NCBI RefSeq assembly: GCF_024707485.1
Contig: NZ_CP102602.1
Span: 434,001-498,000, forward strand
Length of the DNA stretch: 64,000 nucleotides
Direction: 5' to 3'
Source of the DNA: Thermococcus thermotolerans
GTDB taxonomy: Archaea > Methanobacteriota_B > Thermococci > Thermococcales > Thermococcaceae
The position numbers were made by a program, and so were the translations under genes. Under the pieces are notes generated by a model. That model saw nothing but the letters and a program-made list of their open reading frames with translations. It was not told the DNA's origin and did no database searches. Position 1 is the first letter of the stretch. The number at the start of each line of letters is the position of its first letter. Below, in pieces: positions 17,952 through 26,644 of the stretch.

Positions 17952-19033
17952 AACGGATGCTAAAGGTCATTGCTCTTGTCATGCTGGCACTTTTGGAGGT
18001 TCCAATGATTGCAGGTGTACCATACTGGGCCAAGCCAGGCGTTTACATCGAATACGTGGCCCAGAGGTATGACCCGTACTTTGATTTTGTCAAAGGAGCA
18101 ACTCCAAGCCAGGTACGTACCGCCGAAATCTTCATTGAGGTCAATGGCACTTTATTCAGGATATTTTCAAACAACAACACCACCGTCCGGTTCGATATTC
18201 TGGGTGAAAGCGACGGATATTTACGAGTAAGGGCAACGATTACGATGGAGAACGTGACAATTTTTTCGACATTTCTGAACGGCACTAAATACCCCGTCTT
18301 CTGGGATCACAGAAACGTCATATCCGAAGAGCTCATCCCAAGTCACGACGTTGGATTCCTCGACTGTGTCTGGCTTAGGGTCAAGCTGAGGAACCTCAGC
18401 ATCTCGGGGACTTACCTGATAAGGCTCAGCGATGGGGCGGTTTTCGATGCAGATGGCAACTATTATGGGCACACGTTTCTCTGGGTGGATCCCAACGACC
18501 TGCCAAGGGCCAACGAGACGTTCTCCACCTCGGGGAATCTTAACGTGACGGTCTGGAGAGTAGGCACACTCAACGAGTCGGTAATGACATACTATGGAAA
18601 ATTCGGCCCGCCCCTCATCTCCATTGCACTGTCAATGGGGGACTTCAAGCTGTCCCAGAGGGTCGATGATGAAAGAAAATATCCTCTACTTGAAGTATCC
18701 TTCGGCGGGCCAAGTGCTGGGGGTATTTACGATCCGTCCACAGGTATTGCCCTATACCCAACAGCTATGGGAACTGCTCCTTACGCCGATTTTTATGCAA
18801 TAGGCGTGAAATGGGCAGTGTTTGAGGACCAATTATCGGGATATCGGATGATGTCAAATAAAGACAGCCCATGGAAGTTTGGCCTCGTGCTATACGGCAC
18901 GAACGCAGAGTTTGAGGCCGTTGAGGGGGTAAAATACACAAGACCCTGGACCGTGACGAGCTATCTTTTCTATCTTACACTGGCCTTCCTGGGGATTGCC
19001 ATGGTGTGGGCTTCACTAAAAAAACGGAGGTGA
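17948..19033 (+). CDS. surface protein, cassette paralogue 3
   Basis: A 361-aa protein: signal peptide, VPYWAKPGVYIEYVAQRYDPY, PVFWDHRNVISEE, YYGHTFLWVDPND, GGIYDPSTGI, a C-terminal transmembrane helix and the tail LKKRR. It is closer to paralogue 1 than to paralogue 2 (PYWxKPGVY, YGTNAEF/YDTNAEF shared). It overlaps the preceding gene by ATGA and is followed after 4 nt by the ABC permease, so all are one operon. Confidence 0.68.
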   Translation: MKRMLKVIALVMLALLEVPMIAGVPYWAKPGVYIEYVAQRYDPYFDFVKGATPSQVRTAEIFIEVNGTLFRIFSNNNTTVRFDILGESDGYLRVRATITMENVTIFSTFLNGTKYPVFWDHRNVISEELIPSHDVGFLDCVWLRVKLRNLSISGTYLIRLSDGAVFDADGNYYGHTFLWVDPNDLPRANETFSTSGNLNVTVWRVGTLNESVMTYYGKFGPPLISIALSMGDFKLSQRVDDERKYPLLEVSFGGPSAGGIYDPSTGIALYPTAMGTAPYADFYAIGVKWAVFEDQLSGYRMMSNKDSPWKFGLVLYGTNAEFEAVEGVKYTRPWTVTSYLFYLTLAFLGIAMVWASLKKRR

Positions 19034-19037
19034 CCTC

Positions 19038-19805
19038 ATGGGACGTCGCTATACACTCTTCCGCTGGGAAATGAACGACGTTGTGAAGAACGTTCTCCTG
19101 CTGTTTGGAATACTCCTGGCAGGAATGGCAATGAAGCAGTCTATTATGAGTGTTAATTCAAGCATGGGGTTTGTCTCTGGAACCGAAATTGAACTCTTTG
19201 GGCCTTCCAAGGCCACAGGTGTCGCGCTGAGCGTTCAAACTCTCCTTTCCCTCGACGACGTCTGGACCCTGCTGAGCTTCCTGATACTCCTCCTTGGAGC
19301 TTTGACCTTCCGCTACGACAGGGACAGCGGTGTTGCCCGCTCGGTTTACTCCCTTCCATACTCAAACACGGAAATCTTTGGGGTCAAGTTGCTCTCCCTC
19401 CTCATCTACGGGTTCGCCATGATACTGTTGCCCTTCACTTACATCAGCGTGACCACCTATGCAAGCATAGCCGGCCACCTTCCAAAGATAACGTCAGGTT
19501 TCATCGGCGACGCGTTGGTGCTGGTGGTCTTCCTGGTGCTCTACCTGATAGCGGTTGCCACACTGACTTCACTGGCATCTCCAAATGCGTTCCTGGCCTT
19601 CATGGTCGGCTTCGCGGCGATATACGCGCCCCGCGTGACCGGGGTCTCTAACCTACCTCCGCAACTCTTCATCAACGCCATATCTCGGAGCGGTAGCACC
19701 GACTTTACACCGTTCACAGCACAGTACATCGGCTGGGGCCTGCTGGTTCCGCTGGTGCTCTTTGCCCTCTCGTGGGTTCTCATCAGAAGGAGGGATGTGG
19801 TGTGA
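19038..19805 (+). CDS. ABC-2 type transporter permease
   Basis: A 255-aa protein with six predicted membrane helices; the pattern FRYDRDSGVARSVYSLPYSNTEIFGVKLL is typical of ABC-2 exporters (a cytosolic coupling helix with an ...R.GT..LL.PISR-like block). With the ATPase at 20260 it should form an exporter, for which the small secreted protein or the surface proteins are possible partners. Start ATG follows GGAGGTGAC. Confidence 0.82.
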   Translation: MGRRYTLFRWEMNDVVKNVLLLFGILLAGMAMKQSIMSVNSSMGFVSGTEIELFGPSKATGVALSVQTLLSLDDVWTLLSFLILLLGALTFRYDRDSGVARSVYSLPYSNTEIFGVKLLSLLIYGFAMILLPFTYISVTTYASIAGHLPKITSGFIGDALVLVVFLVLYLIAVATLTSLASPNAFLAFMVGFAAIYAPRVTGVSNLPPQLFINAISRSGSTDFTPFTAQYIGWGLLVPLVLFALSWVLIRRRDVV

Positions 19806-20263
19806 GGTTCTGGGGCGCCCTGCTCTCCGCGATGCTCCTGCTTACCATTGGCTCCCTGTGGGTCTACGATTCCTATGAGAACGAGGTCGGCTCGATAGGC
19901 CCGGTGTTCCTCCAGCCCGTTGAACACCAGGGAAACGTCACCAGCCTCGGCACCGTGACGGCGCACACTCCAACCAGCTCCCTCGTCGAGGCTTCCTGCA
20001 ACGGTAACGGGGTCGTTGAGGTCTACGACATCATAACCGGGGAACGGATTGACAGGCACGCCGTTTACGGCCACGCCAGGTATCAGTTTATTCTTCCGCG
20101 CGAGGGGGACTACCTGATAATCAACAACGGCACGGACAAACTAACCTGCTCCTTCCGCTTCATCAAAAACTACCCGACAAAGGAGGTTCAAAACGCCCTT
20201 TACATAAGTGGTTCTGCCTTTGCACTTCTCCTGGCACTCGTTGTGTGGAGGTGGGGGAGATGA
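19802..20263 (+). CDS. membrane-anchored beta-rich protein in the exporter operon
   Basis: A 153-aa protein starting at GTG 19802, which overlaps the permease TGA (GTGA) and has AAGGAGGGA upstream. N-terminal and C-terminal transmembrane helices flank a domain with a regular beta pattern (VVEVYDIITGERI, YQFILPREGDYLII). A similar layout is seen in the 138-aa protein at 62415, so an exposed beta-sandwich accessory domain is a fair guess. No family recognised. Confidence 0.65.
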   Translation: MRFWGALLSAMLLLTIGSLWVYDSYENEVGSIGPVFLQPVEHQGNVTSLGTVTAHTPTSSLVEASCNGNGVVEVYDIITGERIDRHAVYGHARYQFILPREGDYLIINNGTDKLTCSFRFIKNYPTKEVQNALYISGSAFALLLALVVWRWGR

Positions 20264-21015
20264 TAATCGAGGCCAGAGACCTCAGAAAGATTTTTGGAAG
20301 CATAAGGGCACTCGACGGAATCACTGTGGACATTCCTAAAGGAGTCACGCTGATCCTCGGCCCCAACGGTGGCGGAAAGAGCACCTTTCTTAAGCTCGCA
20401 ACGGGAGTTTACAGGCCGACAGCAGGTGAGATAAAGGTATTTGGCGAAACCCCATGGAACAACTGGAAAGTTAAGGCCCGCTTCGGCGCTGCATACGACC
20501 CGCCGGCCTTTCCCCAGTTCACCACGGGTAGGGAGTGGCTCACCCTGTTCGCCCGGAGCAAGGGCGCCGGCGAGGAGGAGATAGAGCGCGTGGCGGAGAT
20601 GTTCGAGGTCAAAAGCTTCCTTGACAAGAGGATAAACGGCTACTCATCGGGGATGCTCAAGAGGCTTTCCCTAGCCCAGGCGTTCATAGGAAAGCCGGAG
20701 CTAATATTTCTCGACGAGCCTCTGGCCAACATAGACTTCGACAGCATGGAGAGGGTAATTGAGATAATTGAGGAAATGAGAGAAAAAACAAACTTTGTGG
20801 TAATAAGCCACATCTGGGAGCCTATAATACCCATTGTGGACTGGGTTGTTGTTATAGGCAACGGGAAGCTCGTTCTAAGCGGAAAAGCCAGTGATGTGCG
20901 GGATGAGGTCGAGAAGCTGTTCAAACCCCGCATAGGACGTTCAAGTAGGAAGGGGGCCCAGGAGGGCCCCTCTTCCCTTGGGCAGGAGGGTCGGCAAACC
21001 CCTGCCAACGATTGA
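20260..21015 (+). CDS. ABC transporter ATP-binding protein
   Basis: A 251-aa ATPase with Walker A GPNGGGKST, signature YSSGMLKRLSLAQAF, Walker B LIFLDEPLAN and switch His (ISHIWEP). The SSGM signature is usual in ABC-2 exporters. Start ATG 20260 overlaps the preceding TGA. The last 30 residues (GRSSRKGAQEGPSSLGQEG...) look unstructured and are encoded by a GC hairpin (20953-20970) and by the right copy of the 18-bp repeat, so the native 3' end may have been replaced. Confidence 0.85.
   Translation: MIIEARDLRKIFGSIRALDGITVDIPKGVTLILGPNGGGKSTFLKLATGVYRPTAGEIKVFGETPWNNWKVKARFGAAYDPPAFPQFTTGREWLTLFARSKGAGEEEIERVAEMFEVKSFLDKRINGYSSGMLKRLSLAQAFIGKPELIFLDEPLANIDFDSMERVIEIIEEMREKTNFVVISHIWEPIIPIVDWVVVIGNGKLVLSGKASDVRDEVEKLFKPRIGRSSRKGAQEGPSSLGQEGRQTPAND
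20980..20997 (+). repeat. 18-bp direct repeat, right copy
   Basis: Identical to 15353-15370. It lies within the last codons of the ABC ATPase gene, just after the hairpin GGGGCCC-AGGA-GGGCCCC at 20953-20970. Confidence 0.8.
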
Positions 21016-21029
21016 GTTCTCCGGGGATT

Positions 21030-21041
21030 ATGTTTATTAAT
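21030..21041 (+). promoter_or_regulatory. TATA box of the HD phosphohydrolase gene
   Basis: ATGTTTATTAAT precedes the ATG at 21069 by about 30 bp, with a GGAGTGATG ribosome binding site between. Confidence 0.55.
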
Positions 21042-21068
21042 TTTTTCTTCCACCTTGGAGTGATGGAA

Positions 21069-22178
21069 ATGAAACTCATCCACGACCCCATATACGGACA
21101 CATCGAGCTCGACGAGTTCGCGGTTAGGCTCGTTGATACACCTGAGTTTCAGAGGCTCAGGAGGATAACCCAGCTTGGCTTGGCTTTTCTCGCATACCCC
21201 TCCGCCAGGCACACCCGCTTCGAGCACTCGCTCGGAACCTTCTATCTGGCAAAGCGAATCGCTGAACACAACCCCGAAATCGAGGAAGGCGCAGTCTACG
21301 CGGCTCTGCTCCACGACCTCGGCCACTATCCCTTCAGCCATACCCTCGAAACCCTCTATCCCAGACACGAGGAGAACACGAAGTGGTTCATAAGGCACGG
21401 CGAAATCAGCGATGTTATAAGGGAGCGCTACTCACTCAAGGAGTTCCTGAGGTTCCTCAAACATCCCCTCGTGAGCGGAGACATCGATGCCGACAGAATG
21501 GACTACCTGGTGCGCGATGCGTACTACACCGGCGTCGCTTATGGGCTGGTCGACCTGGACAGGCTCGTGAGGAACCTGCACTACGATGGTGAGAGGCTGA
21601 TAATCGGTGAGAAGGGCATCATGGCCGCACAGAGCCTCCTCCTTGCGAGGAGCATGATGTATCCCACCGTTTACGGACACCACGTTTCGAGGATCGCTAG
21701 CGCAATGCTCGTCAAGGCGGTCGAACTGGAGGGTCTGTCTCTCGATGAAATCCGCGTCATGGATGAGGTCGATCTGGTTGCCCGGCTCAGGAGGAGCGAG
21801 AAGGACGAAGTTCGCGAGCTCGTCAAGGCCATAGATGACAGGAGGCTCTACAAGCGCGTTCTTTACAGCGGCCATGATCCGGGCAGGGAGTTCGTTGGGG
21901 ATCTTATGAGGGAACTCGAAGCCGAGTTCGGCCATCTGGTTCTCGTAGATTATCCTCCGAAACCCAAGTTCGAGGAGAAAAACGCCTTTGTGGTTGCGGA
22001 CGGCAGGCTTAAAAGATTGAGCGAGGTCTCACCTCTCGTCCGCTCGCTGGTTGAACTGAAGGACACCCACTGGCGCTGGGGGGTTTACGCGAGGGCCGAC
22101 GTGAGGGGACGGGCTGTGGAATTTATGGAGGATTTCTTCGGCCGCCGCGGGGTTGATTTTGCCATCCAAAAACCTTAA
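21069..22178 (+). CDS. HD-domain phosphohydrolase (SAMHD1/dGTPase-related)
   Basis: A 369-aa protein with all metal ligands of the HD superfamily: H of HTRFEHSLG (near 55), HD of ALLHDLGH (near 87) and D of DIDADRMDYLVRD (near 140). Its N-terminus (DPIYGHIELDE, LIDTPEFQRLRRITQLG-like) places it with the SAMHD1-like dNTP triphosphohydrolases. It probably hydrolyses dNTPs or related nucleotides; regulation of dNTP pools is the usual role. Start at 21069 after GGAGTGATG. Confidence 0.86.
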   Translation: MKLIHDPIYGHIELDEFAVRLVDTPEFQRLRRITQLGLAFLAYPSARHTRFEHSLGTFYLAKRIAEHNPEIEEGAVYAALLHDLGHYPFSHTLETLYPRHEENTKWFIRHGEISDVIRERYSLKEFLRFLKHPLVSGDIDADRMDYLVRDAYYTGVAYGLVDLDRLVRNLHYDGERLIIGEKGIMAAQSLLLARSMMYPTVYGHHVSRIASAMLVKAVELEGLSLDEIRVMDEVDLVARLRRSEKDEVRELVKAIDDRRLYKRVLYSGHDPGREFVGDLMRELEAEFGHLVLVDYPPKPKFEEKNAFVVADGRLKRLSEVSPLVRSLVELKDTHWRWGVYARADVRGRAVEFMEDFFGRRGVDFAIQKP

Positions 22179-22223
22179 GTAGTTTAAGCGCTTCGGCCGA
22201 CTCTCGATTTTTCCGCTGGGAAA

Positions 22224-22233
22224 GATTTATAAC
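22224..22233 (+). promoter_or_regulatory. TATA box of EF-2
   Basis: GATTTATAAC precedes the EF-2 ATG by 54 bp, with GGTGGTG as ribosome binding site. Confidence 0.7.
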
Positions 22234-22286
22234 TGGGCTTCTTAAGTGAGTGGTGAACAAGCTCATCAGGTTAGAAGGTGGTGTAA

Positions 22287-24485
22287 ATGGGAAGAAGGGA
22301 AGAGATGATTGCGAAGATCAAGGAGCTCATGACCCAGCCCGAGAGGATCAGGAACATGGGTATCGCCGCTCACATTGACCACGGTAAGACGACGCTGAGC
22401 GACAACCTGCTCGCCGGTGCCGGAATGATAAGCGAGGAGCTCGCCGGAAAGCAGCTCGTCCTTGACTTCGACGAGCAGGAGCAGGCGAGAGGAATCACCA
22501 TCAACGCGGCAAACGTCTCGATGGTTCACAACTACGAGGGGCAGGATTACCTCATCAACCTCATCGACACCCCGGGTCACGTTGACTTCGGTGGTGACGT
22601 TACCAGGGCCATGCGTGCCATCGACGGTGCCATCATCGTCGTTGACGCCGTCGAGGGAGTCATGCCGCAGACCGAGACCGTTCTCAGGCAGGCCCTGAGG
22701 GAGTACGTCAAGCCGGTTCTCTTCATCAACAAGGTTGACCGCCTCATCAAGGAGCTCAAGCTCGGCCCGAACGAGATACTCCAGAGGTTCGCCAAGATAA
22801 TCACCGACGTCAACAGGCTCATCAAGAAGTACGCCCCGGACGAGTTCAAGAGCCAGTGGATGGTCAGGGTCGAGGACGGCAGCGTTGCCTTCGGTAGCGC
22901 TTACTACAACTGGGCCCTCAGCGTTCCGTTCATGAAGAAGACCGGCGTTTCCTTCAAGGACATCGTCGAGCTCACCAACGCTGGCGACCTCAAGACCCTC
23001 AGGCAGAAAGCCCCGCTCCACGTCGTTGTCCTCGATATGGTCGTCAAGCACCTCCCGAACCCGCTGGAGGCCCAGAAGTACAGGATTCCACACCTCTGGA
23101 GGGGAGAAGTCGAGAGCGAGATCGGTCAGGCCATGCTCAAGTGTGACCCGAAGGGCAAGATGATCATGGTCGTTACCAAGATCATCCTCGACAAGCACGC
23201 CGGTGAGGTTTCAACCGGCCGTGTATGGAGCGGTACCGTGAAGACCGGCCAGGAGGTCTACCTCATCAACGCCAAGAGGAAGGCCAGAATCCAGCAGGTT
23301 GGTATCTACATGGGCCCCGAGAGGGTCAACATGGAGGCCGTTCCTGCAGGAAACATCGTCGCCGTAACGGGTCTCCGCGACGCCATGGCCGGTGAGACCG
23401 TCGCCCAGGAGCAGATTGAGCCGTTCGAGGCCCTGCACTACACCAGCGAGCCGGTCGTTACCGTCGCCATCGAGGCCAAGAACGTTAAAGACCTTCCGAA
23501 GCTCATCGAAGCCCTTCGCCAGCTCGCCAAGGAGGACCCGACGCTCCACGTCAAGATTGACGAGGAGACCGGCCAGCACCTCCTCAGCGGTATGGGTGAA
23601 CTCCACCTTGAGGTCAAGCTCGTCAAGCTCAAGGAGGACTGGAAGCTCGACGTTGAGGTCAGCCCGCCGATCGTCGTCTACCGCGAGAGCGTCAGCAAGA
23701 TGAGCCCGATAGTTGAAGGAAAGAGCCCGAACAAGCACAACAGGTTCTACATCACCGTCGAGCCGCTTCCGGACGAGATCTACCAGGCCATCCGCGAGGG
23801 CCTCATCCCAGAGGGCAGGCCCAAGAACCCGAAGGAGGTCGCCAAGAAGCTCGCCGAGCTCGGCATGGACTACGAGGTCGCCAAGGGTATCGTGGACATC
23901 TACAACGGCAACCTGTTCCTCGACAACACCAAGGGTATCCAGTACCTCAATGAGGTTATGGACCTGCTCGTTGATGGATTCCACCAGGCCATGGACGAGG
24001 GCCCGCTCGCCAGGGAGCCCGTCATGAAGGTCATGGTCCGCCTGCACGACGCCAAGATTCACGAGGACAACGTCCACCGCGGTCCGGCCCAGATCTACCC
24101 GGCCATCAGGGGTGCCATCCAGTGTGCCATGATGAAGGCCCAGCCGATCCTCTACGAGCCGTACCAGAAGGTCATCATCAACGTGCCCTACGAGTACATG
24201 GGTGCCGTCAGCAGGGAGATCAACCAGAGGCGCGGCCAGCTCATCGACATGAGGCAGGAAGGCGAGGTCATGATCATCATCGCCGAGGCCCCGGTTGCGG
24301 AGATGTTCGGATTCGCCGGAGCCATCCGTGGCGCCACCAGCGGAAGGGCCCTCTGGAGCACCGAGCACGCGGGCTTCAAGCGCGTTCCGGGAGAGCTCGC
24401 CGTGAACATCATCAGGCAGATCAGGCAGAGGAAGGGCCTCGACCCGAACCCGCCGAAGGAGCAGGACGTCTGCCCGCAGCAGTGA
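22287..24485 (+). CDS. translation elongation factor EF-2
   Basis: A 732-aa GTPase that moves tRNA and mRNA through the ribosome. G1 AHIDHGKTT (near 28), G3 DTPGHVDF (near 96), G4 NKVD (near 150); the diphthamide-modified His lies in [11 protein letters not shown] near residue 597. Codon use is strongly biased to C/G-ending codons, as expected for a highly expressed gene, which also creates long meaningless open frames on the other strand. Confidence 0.98.
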   Translation: MGRREEMIAKIKELMTQPERIRNMGIAAHIDHGKTTLSDNLLAGAGMISEELAGKQLVLDFDEQEQARGITINAANVSMVHNYEGQDYLINLIDTPGHVDFGGDVTRAMRAIDGAIIVVDAVEGVMPQTETVLRQALREYVKPVLFINKVDRLIKELKLGPNEILQRFAKIITDVNRLIKKYAPDEFKSQWMVRVEDGSVAFGSAYYNWALSVPFMKKTGVSFKDIVELTNAGDLKTLRQKAPLHVVVLDMVVKHLPNPLEAQKYRIPHLWRGEVESEIGQAMLKCDPKGKMIMVVTKIILDKHAGEVSTGRVWSGTVKTGQEVYLINAKRKARIQQVGIYMGPERVNMEAVPAGNIVAVTGLRDAMAGETVAQEQIEPFEALHYTSEPVVTVAIEAKNVKDLPKLIEALRQLAKEDPTLHVKIDEETGQHLLSGMGELHLEVKLVKLKEDWKLDVEVSPPIVVYRESVSKMSPIVEGKSPNKHNRFYITVEPLPDEIYQAIREGLIPEGRPKNPKEVAKKLAELGMDYEVAKGIVDIYNGNLFLDNTKGIQYLNEVMDLLVDGFHQAMDEGPLAREPVMKVMVRLHDAKIHEDNVHRGPAQIYPAIRGAIQCAMMKAQPILYEPYQKVIINVPYEYMGAVSREINQRRGQLIDMRQEGEVMIIIAEAPVAEMFGFAGAIRGATSGRALWSTEHAGFKRVPGELAVNIIRQIRQRKGLDPNPPKEQDVCPQQ

Positions 24486-24512
24486 GGGTTTTTGCCCTCC
24501 GAGCTTTTCTAT
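24484..24512 (+). terminator. possible EF-2 terminator
   Basis: GAGGG-TTTTTG-CCCTC (24484-24499) followed by T-rich GCTTTTCTATTCT. Archaeal termination relies on the T tracts, so this is a moderate call. Confidence 0.35.
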
Positions 24513-24594
24513 TCTAGCTTTATCCTTTCATTCACCCATTCTCGCTGGAGAATGATTTGTAACTTGCCCCTGAGATACTTGTGTTATGGTCTCT

Positions 24595-24640
24595 GAGGGC
24601 GGATATTGGCCGTGAAGGCCGAACTTGCGAGTTCGCCCTG
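24595..24640 (+). other. structured intergenic element 1 (possible RNA)
   Basis: Between EF-2 and EF-1A: AGGGC (24596-24600) pairs with GCCCT (24635-24639), enclosing GGCC-GTGAA-GGCC (24608-24620) and GAACT-TGCG-AGTTC (24621-24634), which would give a three-way junction. No promoter is evident before it. It may belong to the EF-2 3' UTR, or be a small RNA. Confidence 0.35.
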
Positions 24641-24676
24641 AAAATTGACAGGTTCCTGCCAACGCCCATTAGTTAA

Positions 24677-24758
24677 CTTTTTAAACCCGCTTCGTAACTT
24701 AGGGACGGAACTCATGAGGCCTCCCCGAAAAAAGGCGGGTTTCCCGCCCGAGGGGGCC
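24677..24758 (+). other. TATA-like box and strong hairpin upstream of EF-1A (possible small RNA or leader)
   Basis: CTTTTTAAACC at 24677-24687 looks like a TATA box. About 30 bp on lies a two-tier hairpin: outer arms 24718-24726 with 24750-24758 (eight of nine pairs, one G-U), inner perfect stem GGCGGG-TTT-CCCGCC at 24734-24748. The EF-1A TATA box (24771-24780) comes after it, so this could be an independent short transcript. Confidence 0.4.
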
Positions 24759-24770
24759 GAGGTTCGAAAG

Positions 24771-24780
24771 ATTTAAAAAG
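24771..24780 (+). promoter_or_regulatory. TATA box of EF-1A
   Basis: ATTTAAAAAG precedes the ATG at 24827 by about 47-56 bp, with GGAGGTG 7 nt before the start. Confidence 0.65.
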
Positions 24781-24826
24781 CCATCCTAGTCAACGAGACT
24801 AGACCAAAATATGGAGGTGTATGAAA

Positions 24827-26113
24827 ATGGCTAAGGAGAAGCCGCACGTTAACATCGTCTTTATAGGCCACGTCGACCACGGAAAGAGCACCACCATCGG
24901 AAGGCTGCTCTTCGACACCGCCAACATCCCGGAGAACATCATCAAGAAGTTCGAGGAGATGGGTGAGAAGGGCAAGTCCTTCAAGTTCGCTTGGGTCATG
25001 GACAGGCTCAAGGAGGAGCGCGAGAGGGGTATCACCATCGACGTCGCCCACACTAAGTTCGAGACCCCGCACAGGTACATCACCATCATCGACGCTCCGG
25101 GCCACAGGGACTTCGTTAAGAACATGATCACCGGTGCCAGCCAGGCCGACGCGGCAGTTCTCGTCGTTGCCGCCACTGACGGTGTCATGCCGCAGACCAA
25201 GGAGCACGCCTTCCTTGCCAGGACCCTCGGTATCGGCCACATCATCGTCGCCATCAACAAGATGGACATGGTCAACTACGACGAGAAGAAGTTCAAGCAG
25301 GTCGCTGAGCAGGTCAAGAAGCTCCTCATGATGCTCGGCTACAAGGACTTCCCGATCATCCCGATCAGCGCTTGGGAGGGCGACAACGTCGTCAAGAAGA
25401 GCGACAAGATGCCCTGGTACAACGGCCCGACCCTCATCGACGCTCTCGACCAGATCCCCGAGCCGCCGAAGCCGACCGACAAGCCGCTCCGCATCCCGAT
25501 CCAGGACGTCTACTCCATTAAGGGTGTTGGTACCGTCCCGGTCGGCCGTGTCGAGACCGGTGTCCTCAAGGTCGGTGACGTCGTTATCTTCGAGCCGGCC
25601 AGCACCATCTTCCACAAGCCGATCCAGGGTGAGGTCAAGAGCATCGAGATGCACCACGAGGCCATGCAGGAAGCCCTTCCGGGTGACAACATCGGATTCA
25701 ACGTCCGTGGCGTTGGTAAGAACGACATAAAGCGCGGTGACGTTGCCGGACACACCACCAACCCGCCGACCGTCGTCAGGCCGAAGGACACCTTCAAGGC
25801 CCAGATCATCGTCCTCAACCACCCGACCGCCATCACCGTCGGCTACACCCCGGTCCTCCACGCGCACACCCTCCAGGTCGCCGTCAGGTTCGAGCAGCTC
25901 CTCGCCAAGCTCGACCCGAGGACCGGCAACATCGTCGAGGAGAACCCGCAGTTCATCAAGACCGGTGACTCCGCCATCGTCGTCCTCAGGCCGACCAAGC
26001 CGATGGTCATCGAGCCGGTCAAGGAGATCCCGCAGATGGGCAGGTTCGCCATCCGTGACATGGGCCAGACCGTCGCCGCCGGTATGGTTATCTCCATCCA
26101 GAAGGCCGAGTGA
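24827..26113 (+). CDS. translation elongation factor EF-1 alpha
   Basis: A 428-aa GTPase that brings aminoacyl-tRNA to the ribosome. G1 GHVDHGKST (near 14), G3 DAPGHRDF (near 91), G4 NKMD (near 146), then the two beta-barrel domains. ATG 24827 is chosen over 24821 because GGAGGTG would be only 1 nt from the latter. Codon use is as biased as in EF-2. It is followed by rpsJ, the classic archaeal tuf-rpsJ order. Confidence 0.98.
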   Translation: MAKEKPHVNIVFIGHVDHGKSTTIGRLLFDTANIPENIIKKFEEMGEKGKSFKFAWVMDRLKEERERGITIDVAHTKFETPHRYITIIDAPGHRDFVKNMITGASQADAAVLVVAATDGVMPQTKEHAFLARTLGIGHIIVAINKMDMVNYDEKKFKQVAEQVKKLLMMLGYKDFPIIPISAWEGDNVVKKSDKMPWYNGPTLIDALDQIPEPPKPTDKPLRIPIQDVYSIKGVGTVPVGRVETGVLKVGDVVIFEPASTIFHKPIQGEVKSIEMHHEAMQEALPGDNIGFNVRGVGKNDIKRGDVAGHTTNPPTVVRPKDTFKAQIIVLNHPTAITVGYTPVLHAHTLQVAVRFEQLLAKLDPRTGNIVEENPQFIKTGDSAIVVLRPTKPMVIEPVKEIPQMGRFAIRDMGQTVAAGMVISIQKAE

Positions 26114-26164
26114 AGGCCTTCTCTGACCTTTCCTTTACTTCCTTAAGCCTTAGGAGGGACGGAA

Positions 26165-26473
26165 ATGCAGAAGGCAAGGATTAAGCTCGCGAGCACCAAC
26201 ATTAAGGCCCTCAACGAGGTCACCGACCAGATCAAGCAGATAGCCGAGAGGACCGGCGTCAGGATGAGCGGACCCATACCGCTCCCGACCAAGAGGATAA
26301 GGATCACCACCAGGAAGAGCCCGGACGGCGAGGGCACCGCAACCTTCGACAAGTTTGAGCTCCGCGTTCACAAGAGGCTCGTTGACATTGAGGCCGACGA
26401 AAGGGCCATGCGCCAGATCATGCGCATTCGCGTCCCCGAGGACGTCACCATCGAGATCGAGCTCATCTCATGA
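26165..26473 (+). CDS. rpsJ: small ribosomal subunit protein uS10
   Basis: A 102-aa archaeal S10 ([39 protein letters not shown]). It lies 51 nt after EF-1A with GGAGGGA as ribosome binding site, so it is likely co-transcribed with it. tRNA-Ser follows 16 nt after the stop. Confidence 0.97.
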   Translation: MQKARIKLASTNIKALNEVTDQIKQIAERTGVRMSGPIPLPTKRIRITTRKSPDGEGTATFDKFELRVHKRLVDIEADERAMRQIMRIRVPEDVTIEIELIS

Positions 26474-26489
26474 TTCTCCTCCTTTTTGC

Positions 26490-26576
26490 GCCGGGGTAGC
26501 CTAGCCTGGGAAGGCGCGGGCCTGGAGAGTCCGTGGGCGTTTGCCCGCCAGGGTTCAAATCCCTGCCCCGGCGCCA
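26490..26576 (+). tRNA. tRNA-Ser (anticodon GGA)
   Basis: Acceptor stem GCCGGGG/CCCCGGC, anticodon stem CGGGC/GUCCG with loop CTGGAGA (anticodon GGA, reads UCC/UCU), long class II variable arm GGGCGTTTGCCC, T arm CAGGG-TTCAAAT-CCCTG, discriminator G and encoded CCA (26574-26576). It marks the left border of the AT-rich island. Confidence 0.97.
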
Positions 26577-26644
26577 AAATCCTTCTAAAGAAACTTGAAT
26601 GGCGCCAATAGTTTAATAGACTCCTAGATAAGAGAAAAGTATAT

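Noticed and set aside
24552-24597. C/D box-like motifs (AATGATT, CTGA, TTATG, CTGA) after EF-2
   Set aside because: Box C is poor and the second guide would be only about 4 nt, unlike the strict 12-nt spacing of the real sRNA at 39876.
22266-25867. Very long open frames antisense to EF-2 and EF-1A (up to about 385 codons)
   Set aside because: They mirror the extreme C/G-ending codon bias of the highly expressed genes, have no ribosome binding site or family, and are rich in Asp/Leu/Val in the way such shadow frames are.
26570-26607. GGCGCCA at the tRNA-Ser end repeated at 26601-26607 as a possible attachment site
   Set aside because: Only 7 bp, self-complementary, and no further copy is seen near 36 kb, so it cannot be called an att repeat.
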